Positions 14,967-24,621 of a stretch of DNA of 34,088 nt are shown piece by piece. Origin of the DNA: CAYYVK01 sp964475145 (lineage in GTDB: Archaea; Aenigmatarchaeota; Aenigmatarchaeia; CG10238-14; SCSR01); NCBI GenBank assembly GCA_964475145.1, contig CAYYVK010000004.1, forward strand, positions 1-34,088, written 5' to 3'. The notes under the pieces were generated by a model, which had not been told where the DNA came from, ran no database searches, and worked only from the letters and a program-made list of their open reading frames with translations. A program made the position numbers and the translations under genes. The first letter of the stretch is position 1; each line of letters starts with the position of its first letter.

Positions 14967-17900
14967 ATGAGAAAAGTTTTAGCTTTAATGTTAGTTTTTA
15001 TTCTTTTTCTAGTTTCGAAAGTTTTAGCAGACTCCCCTCAACCCAGAATTCTGCTAGTAAGAGATGCGCATTATTCTTACCTAGGCTTAACCAACCCAAA
15101 CGAATATTACGGCTCGTTCTACGATAGTGCTTTGCAGGCTCTAGGATTAAACTACGACAATTGCACTGTGGAGAGTGCTAGTAACGATGGTCCAGCCTAC
15201 GATCAAAAGGGTGGGTGTAAAGAGTCAATCAGTGGAATGAAGGATTACGACATAGTAATTTGGTTTACAGGTGACGACTACGGTGGTGATTTCCCTACTT
15301 TAACTGAAACAGACCGAAATGAGTTGGCTAAATACTTGAACGAAGGAGGAAAGCTTTTTATAACTGGTCAAAACATTGGTTCAGACATAGGTGGCACGAG
15401 CTTTTACAACAATTATTTGCGTGCTTTCTTTTGTAAGAACACTATTAAGAAGAATAATACATACGGTAGCCCTAACGATCCTGTGGGTAATGGGTTAACT
15501 CTCTATATAGGTGGTGGTGCAGGAAATCAAATATCACCATCAGTAATATTTACTTACAGCGATACTTACCCATACTATCTTCTAGCACCAACGTCTTCAC
15601 CTTCGATATACGGTAACTCATTTTACTATACTACCCGGACGGCAAATGCCTATCTATGTGACAGTGGTTATGTATATAATCCTACAGGCAGTGCCTTCAT
15701 AATTCCTGCAGCTGTAAGAAACCACACAGCAGGTCCATTAGGCAGAAAGGTCGTTTATCTTGCTTTTGGGTTTGAAGGAATTTACGGCGATTACAACAGA
15801 ACACAAATAATGAAAAGAATTTATGACTATTTTGCAGGACCAAACGTTACTGGTACTAGAATATATAGAAGAAACTTGGAAAACACAAGCTGGGAAGAAG
15901 GAAACCTTACTTGCCATCCTTCTGATGCCTACTGTCTAAGAAAGTTAAGTCCACTCATCAATGCTACTTGCATAGAAAATCAACTTTTTGCTAACGTCAC
16001 AGGAGGAGAATACTTTATAAACGATTCAGAGCCAGCTAGAAGCCAATACCAGACTGGCTATCAACTTCTTGCAAGCGACGGAAGCTTTAATTCGCCAAAA
16101 GAAAGAGTTAACAACACGATTATTTTACCATCTGCTGAAGGGAGCTATAAAGTTTGGGTTCACTGTAATAATACTGACAACTATTACGGTAAATTTGATA
16201 CAGCAATTTTCACGCTGGATAGAACAAGACCTTCTGGTGGAACATTAACTTTAGAGGATGGAAATGCTTATACGAGAAAAGAAAAGCCAAAAATTTCGTT
16301 TTCTCTAGAATACCCTTATCCGCCTGATTATATGGCTTTCTCCTGTAACCAAACAGCATACAACAGCATACAGAACGCGATTAACAACAACGCAAAGCCT
16401 TCTTTGACCGATCTAAACCAATTTACAGAATGGATTAGTTATGCAAATCCATACGAAGGATTTAACATAACTAATACGACAGTAGGATGCTCGGAAGCTG
16501 ATGGTGCTAAGAGTATCTACGTGCTGACCAGAGATGATGCAGGGAACTTACGAACTTTTGGAAGCAGCTCAATTATCCTTGACAGAACTCCACCGATAAT
16601 GGACATATCTCCTTCAAACAATTCTTTCCTTAGGTCGACAGAGAACATTACAATAACATTTTACGATCTTCCTGCACCTGACGGTACTTTTTCAGGCGTT
16701 AACACGAGCATATTTTTCAACGAAACTCACTATGTACAATTTTCAAACAACACTCCATTTAATCCAGGCTGGTCTTCTGAAGGCTTGCATAAGCTTACAG
16801 TTTACATAAACGATTCTGCTGGCAACTTGAACACAACTGTATATCAATTCACAGTAGATAACACACCACCTAGAATAACGATAGAAAGTCCTCAACCAGG
16901 TAAAATCTATTCTGGTATAATAAACATATTGACAACTATAAGTGATGCTCTGAGTAACGTAGACAAGGCATGGTACGAAATAAGAAACGCTACAAATCCT
17001 ACTCAAATTTTCTCATCAGGAAGCTTAAGTCAACCTGATTGGGAGGCTACTTGGAACAGTAGTGAAAACATAACAACGACAGAAAATGTTACGCTCATAG
17101 TTTTGGCGAACGATACCGTAGGAAATCTTGCTAGTGTAACAGTTAATTTTACAGTCGATAACACCGTACCAACCATAACTATTGTGAACCCTAGAGCTCT
17201 ATATCTTAATAAAAATTTTTATCTAGACATAAGGGCAGTGGTTGGTAATCCTGCCAATACAAACTTAACTAATGCCACATACTACATTTTTAACTCTTCC
17301 TCAATAGTTAAAACTAACTTGACTACAAACATAAATTCCCCATCTTTCAACTTTACAGACTTAATAGACATTTCTAGCTGGGCTGACGGAAACTACACAA
17401 TAAATGCAAGCGCTTACGATACTTTAGAAAATCTTGCTACCGATTCAAGCTGGTTTTACATAGATAGAACCCCACCAGTAGCATGGAATTATAGGGTTAA
17501 CATAGACGAAGATCCTGTTTACAAGGACAGAAGGATATACCCCAACACTCCAATTACATTCTACGTAAACGTTAGCGAAAACGTTACTTTTGTCGATAAG
17601 GTTATTGTCACTTTAAGCACACCAACAGGGGAGAAAAACTTTACTCTTTTGCCTCTTACGCAAAACTTTACTAACGACACTTGGAAGGTTAGTTATACGC
17701 CTTCTTCACTAGGGTATTACAACTTTACAAAAATCTATGCAAACGATACACTAGGGAACATGTTTAGCGATTGGGTAAACATTTCAGTCTTAGTTGTTAA
17801 TGGAAGCGCTTACGTAATTCTTGATAGCTCGAACGAAACAGACGCAGGAACGAACGCAACTTTAATTTTAACTTTCTATTTTAACAAAACCTTTACTAAT

Positions 17901-19094
17901 CCAAACATTCTTATTTACATCCCGCCAAATTCGCCTGCAAACTATAATCAAACACCAAACTACTTTAACATCTCATCCTACGTATGTAACAATTGTTCCT
18001 TATCCTACAAGTACGATAGCATGCTAAACATAACAGTAGTGAACGTTACAAGCTTTGGTAATGTGACAACCTTAAACTTGTCTGTTGTGACAAGAGTAGG
18101 AACGCCTCTTATAGATACGAGCGATGCTTGGATTTTTAGCTTTATGGGTATAAGCTATACAAACTATACGAAAATAAAAACTCCTTTCTTGAACATAACA
18201 AGAATTTTTTGCAACAATTCTCTTGAATGCTCAATCTTGCCTACAAGACCGTTTAACTTGACAGTTGAACTTGAAAACTTACAAACAGAAACTCACACTG
18301 GCAAAGCTTACAATGTTTTTGTATGGTTTAAAGATACATTAGCTAATGCTACTCCTCTAGGAGACATGAGCCCAGGAAACATTACTAATGTTACGTGGTC
18401 AGGGATCGTTTTAAACACTACAGGAAACTATACTTTTGTCTTTGGAGCTTGGGAACAAACAAAAAATTACAATGCTACTAGCAAGAGTTTTGTGATTCAA
18501 GTAAAGGATGTCGACCCACCAACTATTTCTTCACCAACATGGGAAGAAGATAACATCATCAACGTGAATGAAACTACTGCATATTATGTGACAGTCAGCG
18601 ATAATGTGGGTATATCTCAGGTATGGGCGACTATAAACCAGTCTACCGGATATGTGGAGAACAAAACTTTAACACTATATCAGCATTTTATTTTGTACGA
18701 CATTTGGAAGTTGGAGTACAGTAACACAAGCTGGAGCGGGAACTACACAATCTTAAGAATCTATGCAAACGATACAAGCAACAATGTTGCTAACTTCACG
18801 CCCGAAGGATTTACTAGCTGGTTTGAGGTTAGAGAATTAAACGTAAACTCTTGGGTAGCTTTCGAAAGCTTGGGTATAAACAATACTCAGACTATTTATG
18901 CAAACATTACAGGGAACGCTTCTACAATAGGAAATGTTTTGGTAAACATTTCAAAACCAAGAGGCTTTTACGAATCTGTTTATCTAAACTTTAAGAATGT
19001 TTCTGGCACTACTTACATGTTTGAAGGAAACTATACTAATGTTACTCGCTCAGGCGATTATACTTTAACCATAAACGTTTTACTTTCTTCTGGC
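14967..19094 (+). CDS. Giant secreted Ig-repeat surface protein, N-terminal part (runs into gap)
   Basis: Starts 5 nt after gatE with a clear signal peptide (MRKVLALMLVFILFLVSKVLA, cleavage near 21). Residues 25-280 form a flavodoxin/glutamine-amidotransferase-like domain: 'PRILLVRDAHYSYLG', 'YDIVIWFTGDDYGG', 'GGKLFITGQNIGSDIGG'. Then come tandem Ig-like repeats of about 100 residues marked by the linker D(R/N)T(P)P: 'FTLDRTRP', 'IILDRTPP', 'FTVDNTPP', 'FTVDNTVP', 'FYIDRTPP', 'KDVDPP'. The protein is packed with N-x-S/T sequons and is probably heavily N-glycosylated. The C-terminal part follows the gap at 19195. Likely a cell-surface or adhesion protein; no enzyme function is claimed. Confidence 0.85.
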
Positions 19095-19194
19095 NNNNNN
19101 NNNNNNNNNNNNNNNNNNNNNNNNNNNNNNNNNNNNNNNNNNNNNNNNNNNNNNNNNNNNNNNNNNNNNNNNNNNNNNNNNNNNNNNNNNNNNN
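19095..19194. other. Assembly gap (100 N) inside the surface protein
   Basis: Exactly 100 unknown bases. As written, the two sides are in different frames, but the length is a placeholder, so this is not evidence of a frameshift. The cause may be repeat collapse in the Ig-like array. Confidence 0.95.
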
Positions 19195-21474
19195 GGAGGG
19201 GACTTGACTGAAGTGAATGGTAGCTTGTGGATAGACGACACTTCAGTAATAAATCTTACATCCAACCAGAATCAAAGTTTTGGCGACTTATACTGGGAAG
19301 AAGGGGAAAAGATAGCACAGTGGGAAGTAAATGTAAGCAACTTAGGATCTACAAACGTAACTATCTGGATAAATTCAACTACTCCTTCTGATATTCCAAA
19401 CGCTTCAAAGACCATCAACGTTACTGTAATACCTAACGATACAGATGCGCCAAGCATATACGATTTCGGTCATGAATGGAATGTTACAAACCTTATGGAA
19501 CCTAACATCATATGGGTAAATGCTAATGATTCAACAACTGTGGTAGACAAGGTTTTGGTTGAAATTTCCTATCCAGATGGAGGGAAAGAGAATCTAACAG
19601 CTGTTAGAACAAAGAAAGATTTCTATGAGCTTTTGTTTACTAACACAAATCAAACAGGAAACTTCTCTTACAGAATTTTTGTTATAGATATAGCTAACAA
19701 CACTAACCAAACTAAACCTACAAACTTTTCTGTTGTAGACGAATTCAAGTCAGTCTATGTCACGCATTCACCTTACAACAAGGGGGACGAAATACTATTC
19801 CAAGTAACTGTTTTGGATGTTAGAGGTTTTCCAGTGAAAGATTTTAACCTCACACTAATCTTGCAAAGAAATATTACAGGGAATTATACAGTTGTAAACG
19901 GAACTGCTGATTCAGGAAGATATAGAATAAGCATTACTGATGCACCTCCAAGCAATAGAGACGAGGCAGTAAGAGTAACTTATACAGTTTATGCTACTGT
20001 TGAAAAAAATAGGAATAAAGGAAGTTATAAAGGAACATTCGAAGTTTCTGAAGAATTACCTACGGTAATAGAATATCCTTACGATAATCAGTACTTCCAA
20101 CCAGGTTCACCAGTACCTATACAAGTCTCTGTTAGGAATGAAAGAGGCGAAACGGTAAAGACTGCCGCTGTAACAGCATATTGTCCGCGTTGTTCTTGGC
20201 AGTATAAGAAAATAGAGTGGAACCCTGAGTTAGAAAGGTATTACGATCAAGCTGCCTTTATAGCACCACAAGAAGAAACTTCCTTCTCGATCTTTGTGTA
20301 CTCATTTGACCTGTTTAAAAACATGGGAACTTTTGCAGTAGTTGCGACTACTAAACCTTCAGCAGCTCCAATCCAGCAGCCTCAAGCTCCGTCGCCTGGA
20401 GGTGCAATTGCTCCATGCAACTGTACAGAATGGAAAGATATTGCGTGCGGTGCTAATGGTTGTACTCAAGATGAACTTTACCAAACAAGGGTATGCGTCC
20501 CAGCAGGGTGTGCTGAAGAGTCTAGATGCGTAGAACACCCTGCATGCAAGGAAAGGATAGACTTCGAGTTCACAATAAGCGATTCTAGAATAAGTATAGA
20601 ACAAGGAAAAGATGGAATAATTGTTGCCACAGTCAAGAACATTGGAACGAAAGATATAATTGTAGTGCCAACAGTAGAGAAGAATTGTTGCAATCTATCA
20701 CTCCCAGAAAGGTTTGAGGTTAGGACAAAAGAAGAGGTTAGCTTTCCAATATCTATTCATGTTCCATTAAACACTCCAGTAGGAGAATACTCGATAAACA
20801 TAAAGATGTATTCCTTTAACCTGACAAAAGAAAGAGGTGTTGTAGTTGTTGTTGAAAGAAATAAGCTTCTCTCATTGGTAGAAGGGTATATGAAAGTTTT
20901 AGGTGCTTTGGAGAAAGAGATATCGGATTACAAAAAGGCTGGTCTAGACATGAGTGAAGTGGAAAGAATTTTGGCGAAAGTCAAGGAAGGTTTGACTATT
21001 GCGAACAATTCTATACTGGCTGACGATTTAGAGACTCTTTCCAACTCTATGGTAGAAGTAGAAAGGAACATAAACAGCATAAACTCAAAGTTGCTTGGGC
21101 TAAGAATCCAGAAGTTTTTGTACGAAAATAAATGGAGCATACTACTTTGCTCTATCCTCACGATCTTTTCTGTTTATGTGTCGGTAGAAATTGCAATTCC
21201 TTTCTACAGGCTTACAAAAGAAATAAAAGAGCTAGAATTTGAGAAAGATTCCTTGATAAACTCGAGAATAGAAACAGAGAAACAGTTTTTCCTCAGGAAG
21301 ATAGACGAGAAAACTTTCAGGAGTATAATATCACAAAAGCAGAGCCAGCTTTACAAGATAACAGCTACTCTGAACCTTAAGAAAGAAGAGAGAAGGAAGT
21401 TAGCTAGAAGGTTGAGCCCACTCTACTTCTACGGATGGTTAAAGGAAGGCGTAAAAAGGCTAAGAAAGAAATAA
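19195..21474 (+). CDS. Giant surface protein, C-terminal part with membrane anchor
   Basis: The frame is open from the gap edge ('GGDLTEVNGSLW'); there is no promoter or ribosome site, so the TTG at 19204 is not a real start. It continues the same sequon-rich Ig-like style ('VIPNDTDAPSIYDF'), then a Pro/Gln/Ala linker, and a cysteine cluster at about 20416-20560 ('CNCTEWKDIACGANGC', 'RVCVPAGCAEESRC', 'HPAC'), probably disulfide-bonded. A further beta domain carries 'VEKNCCNLSLPERFEV'. A helical stalk, one transmembrane segment ('WSILLCSILTIFSVYVSVEI', about 21130-21200) and a ~90-residue basic coiled-coil tail follow, giving an external N-terminus and cytoplasmic C-terminus. Confidence 0.85.
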   Translation, partial: GGDLTEVNGSLWIDDTSVINLTSNQNQSFGDLYWEEGEKIAQWEVNVSNLGSTNVTIWINSTTPSDIPNASKTINVTVIPNDTDAPSIYDFGHEWNVTNLMEPNIIWVNANDSTTVVDKVLVEISYPDGGKENLTAVRTKKDFYELLFTNTNQTGNFSYRIFVIDIANNTNQTKPTNFSVVDEFKSVYVTHSPYNKGDEILFQVTVLDVRGFPVKDFNLTLILQRNITGNYTVVNGTADSGRYRISITDAPPSNRDEAVRVTYTVYATVEKNRNKGSYKGTFEVSEELPTVIEYPYDNQYFQPGSPVPIQVSVRNERGETVKTAAVTAYCPRCSWQYKKIEWNPELERYYDQAAFIAPQEETSFSIFVYSFDLFKNMGTFAVVATTKPSAAPIQQPQAPSPGGAIAPCNCTEWKDIACGANGCTQDELYQTRVCVPAGCAEESRCVEHPACKERIDFEFTISDSRISIEQGKDGIIVATVKNIGTKDIIVVPTVEKNCCNLSLPERFEVRTKEEVSFPISIHVPLNTPVGEYSINIKMYSFNLTKERGVVVVVERNKLLSLVEGYMKVLGALEKEISDYKKAGLDMSEVERILAKVKEGLTIANNSILADDLETLSNSMVEVERNINSINSKLLGLRIQKFLYENKWSILLCSILTIFSVYVSVEIAIPFYRLTKEIKELEFEKDSLINSRIETEKQFFLRKIDEKTFRSIISQKQSQLYKITATLNLKKEERRKLARRLSPLYFYGWLKEGVKRLRKK

Positions 21475-21498
21475 TAAGAAAAACAAAAGAAAAATTAG

Positions 21499-22224
21499 AT
21501 GGTAGAAAGAGTAGATACTGGTGTTATAGGATTAAACAGTAAGATGGAAGGTGGTTTTGTAAGAGGAAGTGTTAATTTCGTTACAGGAAAAACTGGCACT
21601 GGCAAAACTGCATTTTGTGCATCTTTTCTTTATGCTGGTGCTCTAAGAGGCGAGAAAGGGATATACGTAACTACAGAAGAAAGGGAAGAAGACATAAAAA
21701 ACGATGTAAAGGCAATGTTCTACTGGGACTTGGAAGAGATGGAAAAGAAAGGTTTGCTAAAGTTTTTGTCTATAAGACCTGAAATACCGCTTAAGGTAAT
21801 CAGTGGAGAAGACATAGCAAAGGTTGTTAAGCTGTACATGTACGAGCTGATTTCAAAGATAGAGGAAGCAGTAAAAGAGTTTGGTGCAACTCTACTTGTA
21901 GTGGACTCTTTATCTTTAGTAGAATCTTTCATAAGAGACGAGTACTTGAAAAAAGTAGCCCTTATGCAGTTTATAGACAGGTTGAAAGAGCTTGGTGTTA
22001 CATCTTTGCTTACAGGAACAATTCCAGAAGGCCAAGAAGTCTTGAGCACATCAGGAATAATAGAATTTCTTGTTGATTCTGTGATAAAGCTTGATTTTGT
22101 TCCTGTTGCTGAAGAATTTAAAAGAACTTTAACTATAAGGAAGATGAGAAGGACTGACCATTCAATCTACATACATCCTTTTGAAATTACTAAGACAGGA
22201 ATAAGAATAATTGAGCTTGAGTAG
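21499..22224 (+). CDS. KaiC-like RecA-superfamily ATPase (single domain)
   Basis: 241 residues. Seen: 'VDTGVIGLNSKMEGGFVRGS' (the G.D...GG...G entry of KaiC/RadA), Walker A 'GKTGTGKT' at 30-37, 'YVTTEEREEDI' with the EE pair that acts in KaiC catalysis, Walker B 'LLVVDSLSLV', and a C-terminal strand pair ending 'ITKTGIRIIELE'. Archaea have many such single-domain KaiC paralogues; roles range from archaellum assembly (ArlH) to signalling, and none can be assigned. It begins 24 nt after the surface protein and could be cotranscribed; the surface protein's long cytoplasmic tail makes a partnership possible, which is inference. Confidence 0.88.
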   Translation: MVERVDTGVIGLNSKMEGGFVRGSVNFVTGKTGTGKTAFCASFLYAGALRGEKGIYVTTEEREEDIKNDVKAMFYWDLEEMEKKGLLKFLSIRPEIPLKVISGEDIAKVVKLYMYELISKIEEAVKEFGATLLVVDSLSLVESFIRDEYLKKVALMQFIDRLKELGVTSLLTGTIPEGQEVLSTSGIIEFLVDSVIKLDFVPVAEEFKRTLTIRKMRRTDHSIYIHPFEITKTGIRIIELE

Positions 22225-22389
22225 TTAGTCGGAGTTCTTTAGAATTTTTTTATCAGGACGTAGAAAATACTCTATCTTCTCCTCTACTTCATAGTCTTTT
22301 TCTGCTTGTTCGCCATCATATTCTATAGGATATTTAGAAAGCTTGGAATCAAGCAATTCCACGTCTGAGGTTCCTCCTCTCTTTAGCAT
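22225..22389 (-). CDS. 54-aa acidic protein overlapping the end of speD
   Basis: The frame begins at ATG 22389, overlaps the last 41 nt of speD in another frame, and stops at 22225, directly next to the convergent stop at 22224. It starts 'MLKRGGTSDVELLDSKLSKY' and continues 'PIEYDGEQAEKDYEVEEKIE'. No family is recognised. The snug fit into the space between speD and the KaiC-like gene, and the absence of in-frame stops for 54 codons, support it, but a 54-codon frame can occur by chance. Confidence 0.4.
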   Translation of the reverse strand: MLKRGGTSDVELLDSKLSKYPIEYDGEQAEKDYEVEEKIEYFLRPDKKILKNSD

Positions 22390-22768
22390 TTAGTTGCAAA
22401 GCCCTTCTTATTTCTATCGGATAATGTTTCCCTCTTTTCATAAACTTCTTTTCAAACTTTTTAGGCTGGAATGCTTTTACCAAAAAATCGATAGCCTTCT
22501 CTAAATCGAATTCTTTACAAGAGAAAATGTCTATTGCAGCAAACTGTTCTTCCACAAAAGTATGGATGCTTATGTGACTCTCGCTTATTATTATAAATCC
22601 TGAGACTCCTGGAGTAGGTCTCTCATATGAGTTTACTATAGCAGGTGATAGCTTGTGAAGGCCTAAAACTTCTGGCAAATTTTCTAAAATACTTTTAATA
22701 AAATCAACGTCCTTTAATTTTTCCTTTTTGCATTCGTAACAATCTAGAGTTAAGTGAGGTCCAAACAT
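22349..22768 (-). CDS. speD: S-adenosylmethionine decarboxylase proenzyme (prokaryotic class)
   Basis: 139 residues. SpeD makes decarboxylated AdoMet, the aminopropyl donor for spermidine-type polyamines. The self-cleavage region reads 'GFIIISESHISIHTFVEEQF' followed by AAIDIFSC: the Ser of ESHISIHT becomes the pyruvoyl group, with the conserved His and the downstream Cys of 'DIFSCKEF'. Length is normal (about 120-140). It carries an extra N-terminal Cys pair (CYEC). The C-terminal basic tail 'RRALQLNAKERRNLRRGIA' overlaps the 54-aa frame. No spermidine synthase gene is nearby. Confidence 0.92.
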   Translation of the reverse strand: MFGPHLTLDCYECKKEKLKDVDFIKSILENLPEVLGLHKLSPAIVNSYERPTPGVSGFIIISESHISIHTFVEEQFAAIDIFSCKEFDLEKAIDFLVKAFQPKKFEKKFMKRGKHYPIEIRRALQLNAKERRNLRRGIA

Positions 22769-22819
22769 TCTTTTGTTCTACCTTCTAAATGATAAGAATA
22801 TTTTTCACAACACTAATAT

Positions 22820-24097
22820 TTAAACTTTACGCTCAGCAAGGAGACAGTTTGGTTTCACGTCTACAACTTTAACTTTTACGAACTTTCCAAGCAAGTTTCT
22901 TTTGGCAGGAATTACTATTGGTTTGTAAGCAAAATTTCTTCCAACCCACGTGTTGCCTTTTCCTTTTTCGTCTACTAGAATAAAACCTTCCCATCCTAAC
23001 CATTTTTTATTGGTCTCAAGCTGCACTTTTCTTGCTGTTCTAGAGAGTTTGGTAGAACGTTTGTTGACAGTATTTTTGTCGAGTTGTTTCATACTAGCAG
23101 CTGGAGTGTTTGGGTGAGGACCAAATTTTGAAATGTTTAATACATCAGGTTTCACTTTTTTCACAAACTCTACACTCTTCTTAAAATCTCTCTCAGACTC
23201 GCCAGGAAAACCCACGATTATATCAGTAGCGATTGTTATTCTGGGGAACTCCTTCCTGAATTTGTTGACTATTTTTAAAAATTCTTTATAGGTATATCCC
23301 CGACCCATCAGCTTGAGTAAACGGTCAGATGCACTTTGGAGTGGTATGTGTAAGAATTTATAAATTTTTTCATTCTTGTAAACTTCGACTAAATTTTCCA
23401 AAATTCTTTTTACATGGATAGGATTCGCCATACCAACTCTCACAAAAAAATTTCCATATACACTGCAAACTTTTCTCAAAAGTTCTGGAAGGTTTGTTCC
23501 TATATCCAAACCATAGCAACCAGTGTCAAGGCTAGTTAACCACACTTCTTTGCATCCCTCCTTTACAGCATTTTCTACTTCTTTTACTATTCCGTCGAGC
23601 GGATAACTGAAAAGTTTTCCTCTGTAAGGCTCACAACAAAAACTGCAGTTGGAAGTACATCCTCTACCAATTTGCACTATTGCAACAATAGGATTTTTTC
23701 TACATCTTGGCAAGTTTAGCTTCGGTTTTTTAACATCTTCTAGAAGTGTTACTTTTCTGTTTTTCATAGCTAGAAAAGCTACTTCGTCTATTTTTCCAAC
23801 CCAGTCTGGAGAAACTAAGGATGCTTGTGGGTTTATTCTTTCTATCACATTTTTCCTTGTTTTCGGTAGACACCCAGCAACTATCAAAGGTTTTTTCAAT
23901 CTTGTGAAGTATTGAATCCTGCTTATCATCCTGTTGACAGTAGGAACTTTTACAGAGCAGGTGAATATAATGTTCAGGTCAGATTTTCTCGCATCTTCAC
24001 TAAACCTAAAGCCCTTGCTTTTCAAAATGCCAAGTGCTATTTCCCTGTCTGCTAAGTTACTGCTACATCCATAAGACTCTACGTAAACTTTTGGCAT
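22820..24097 (-). CDS. tRNA t6A37 methylthiotransferase (archaeal MtaB/CDKAL1-like)
   Basis: 425 residues. The enzyme adds a methylthio group to t6A37 of ANN-decoding tRNAs, using two 4Fe-4S clusters and AdoMet. Three domains are visible: the N-terminal UPF0004 domain with its three Cys ('VESYGCSSN', 'IFTCSVK', 'VAGCLPK'), the radical SAM domain with 'GRGCTSNCSFCCEPYRG' (Cx3Cx2C) and 'IIVGFPGESERDF', and a C-terminal TRAM domain ('LLGKFVKVKVVDVKPNCLL'). Length matches archaeal members (about 420-430). A TATA-like AATTTTTAAG overlaps the stop of the upstream PH-domain gene. The archaeal CDKAL1-like subgroup is inferred from domain order. Confidence 0.9.
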   Translation of the reverse strand: MPKVYVESYGCSSNLADREIALGILKSKGFRFSEDARKSDLNIIFTCSVKVPTVNRMISRIQYFTRLKKPLIVAGCLPKTRKNVIERINPQASLVSPDWVGKIDEVAFLAMKNRKVTLLEDVKKPKLNLPRCRKNPIVAIVQIGRGCTSNCSFCCEPYRGKLFSYPLDGIVKEVENAVKEGCKEVWLTSLDTGCYGLDIGTNLPELLRKVCSVYGNFFVRVGMANPIHVKRILENLVEVYKNEKIYKFLHIPLQSASDRLLKLMGRGYTYKEFLKIVNKFRKEFPRITIATDIIVGFPGESERDFKKSVEFVKKVKPDVLNISKFGPHPNTPAASMKQLDKNTVNKRSTKLSRTARKVQLETNKKWLGWEGFILVDEKGKGNTWVGRNFAYKPIVIPAKRNLLGKFVKVKVVDVKPNCLLAERKV

Positions 24098-24118
24098 AAA
24101 ACAATATTCGCTTAAAAA

Positions 24119-24589
24119 TTATTCTTGTTTTTCTAAAGGTTTGCTTGCTTTACTCTTGATAAGATGGTAAAGGTTTTCTGGATTTTTCACACCCTTTATC
24201 TTTATCGTGTCTTTCATTCCTGTGACGATAACATTACCAAAGTTGAAAATCCTTCCTATAACACCTTTTTCCATTTTTACATCTGCAACATTCTGAAGAG
24301 GAATAGAAATTTTATTTTTTCTTATTATTCCTTCTTCCTTTATAATTTCTCTATCAGTGACGAAGTAAACTCTTACCATTCTTTCGAAGAAAGGCTCTTC
24401 TAGAAGAATTATCACGACGAGAATAACCCCAAGGATTGTTAGGGAAGAGATTAGTTGAGAGGTTGTTTTTGGGCTAAAAGTGAAGGTTAGTTCGAACTGG
24501 GTCGAAAGTACCAAAAGGAAAGCTATAGCTAGAGCTGAGAGTACATAATTACCCAAAAAGGAAATGAAAGATGTTTTATAAGTTCCCAT
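24119..24589 (-). CDS. PH-domain (bPH2/DUF304-like) membrane protein
   Basis: 156 residues with two N-terminal membrane helices (about 9-28 and 45-65), then a beta domain: 'VYFVTDREIIKEEGIIRKNK', 'ISIPLQNVADVKMEKGVIG' and 'IFNFGNVIVTGMKDTIKI'. This is the layout of YdbS/YdbT-type bacterial PH proteins: membrane hairpin plus a cytosolic PH-like barrel with the typical 'I.L..I.D(V)....G..G.I.NFG.V' pattern. Its function is not defined in the family. Monocistronic or leading into the methylthiotransferase gene 21 nt downstream. Confidence 0.8.
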   Translation of the reverse strand: MGTYKTSFISFLGNYVLSALAIAFLLVLSTQFELTFTFSPKTTSQLISSLTILGVILVVIILLEEPFFERMVRVYFVTDREIIKEEGIIRKNKISIPLQNVADVKMEKGVIGRIFNFGNVIVTGMKDTIKIKGVKNPENLYHLIKSKASKPLEKQE

Positions 24590-24621
24590 GTTTTAAAATT
24601 TAAATTCCAGTTATAAAAAGT

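Noticed and set aside
19204..19220. Separate gene starting at TTG 19204
   Set aside because: The frame is open back to the gap and continues the same repeat protein; no signal peptide, promoter or ribosome site.
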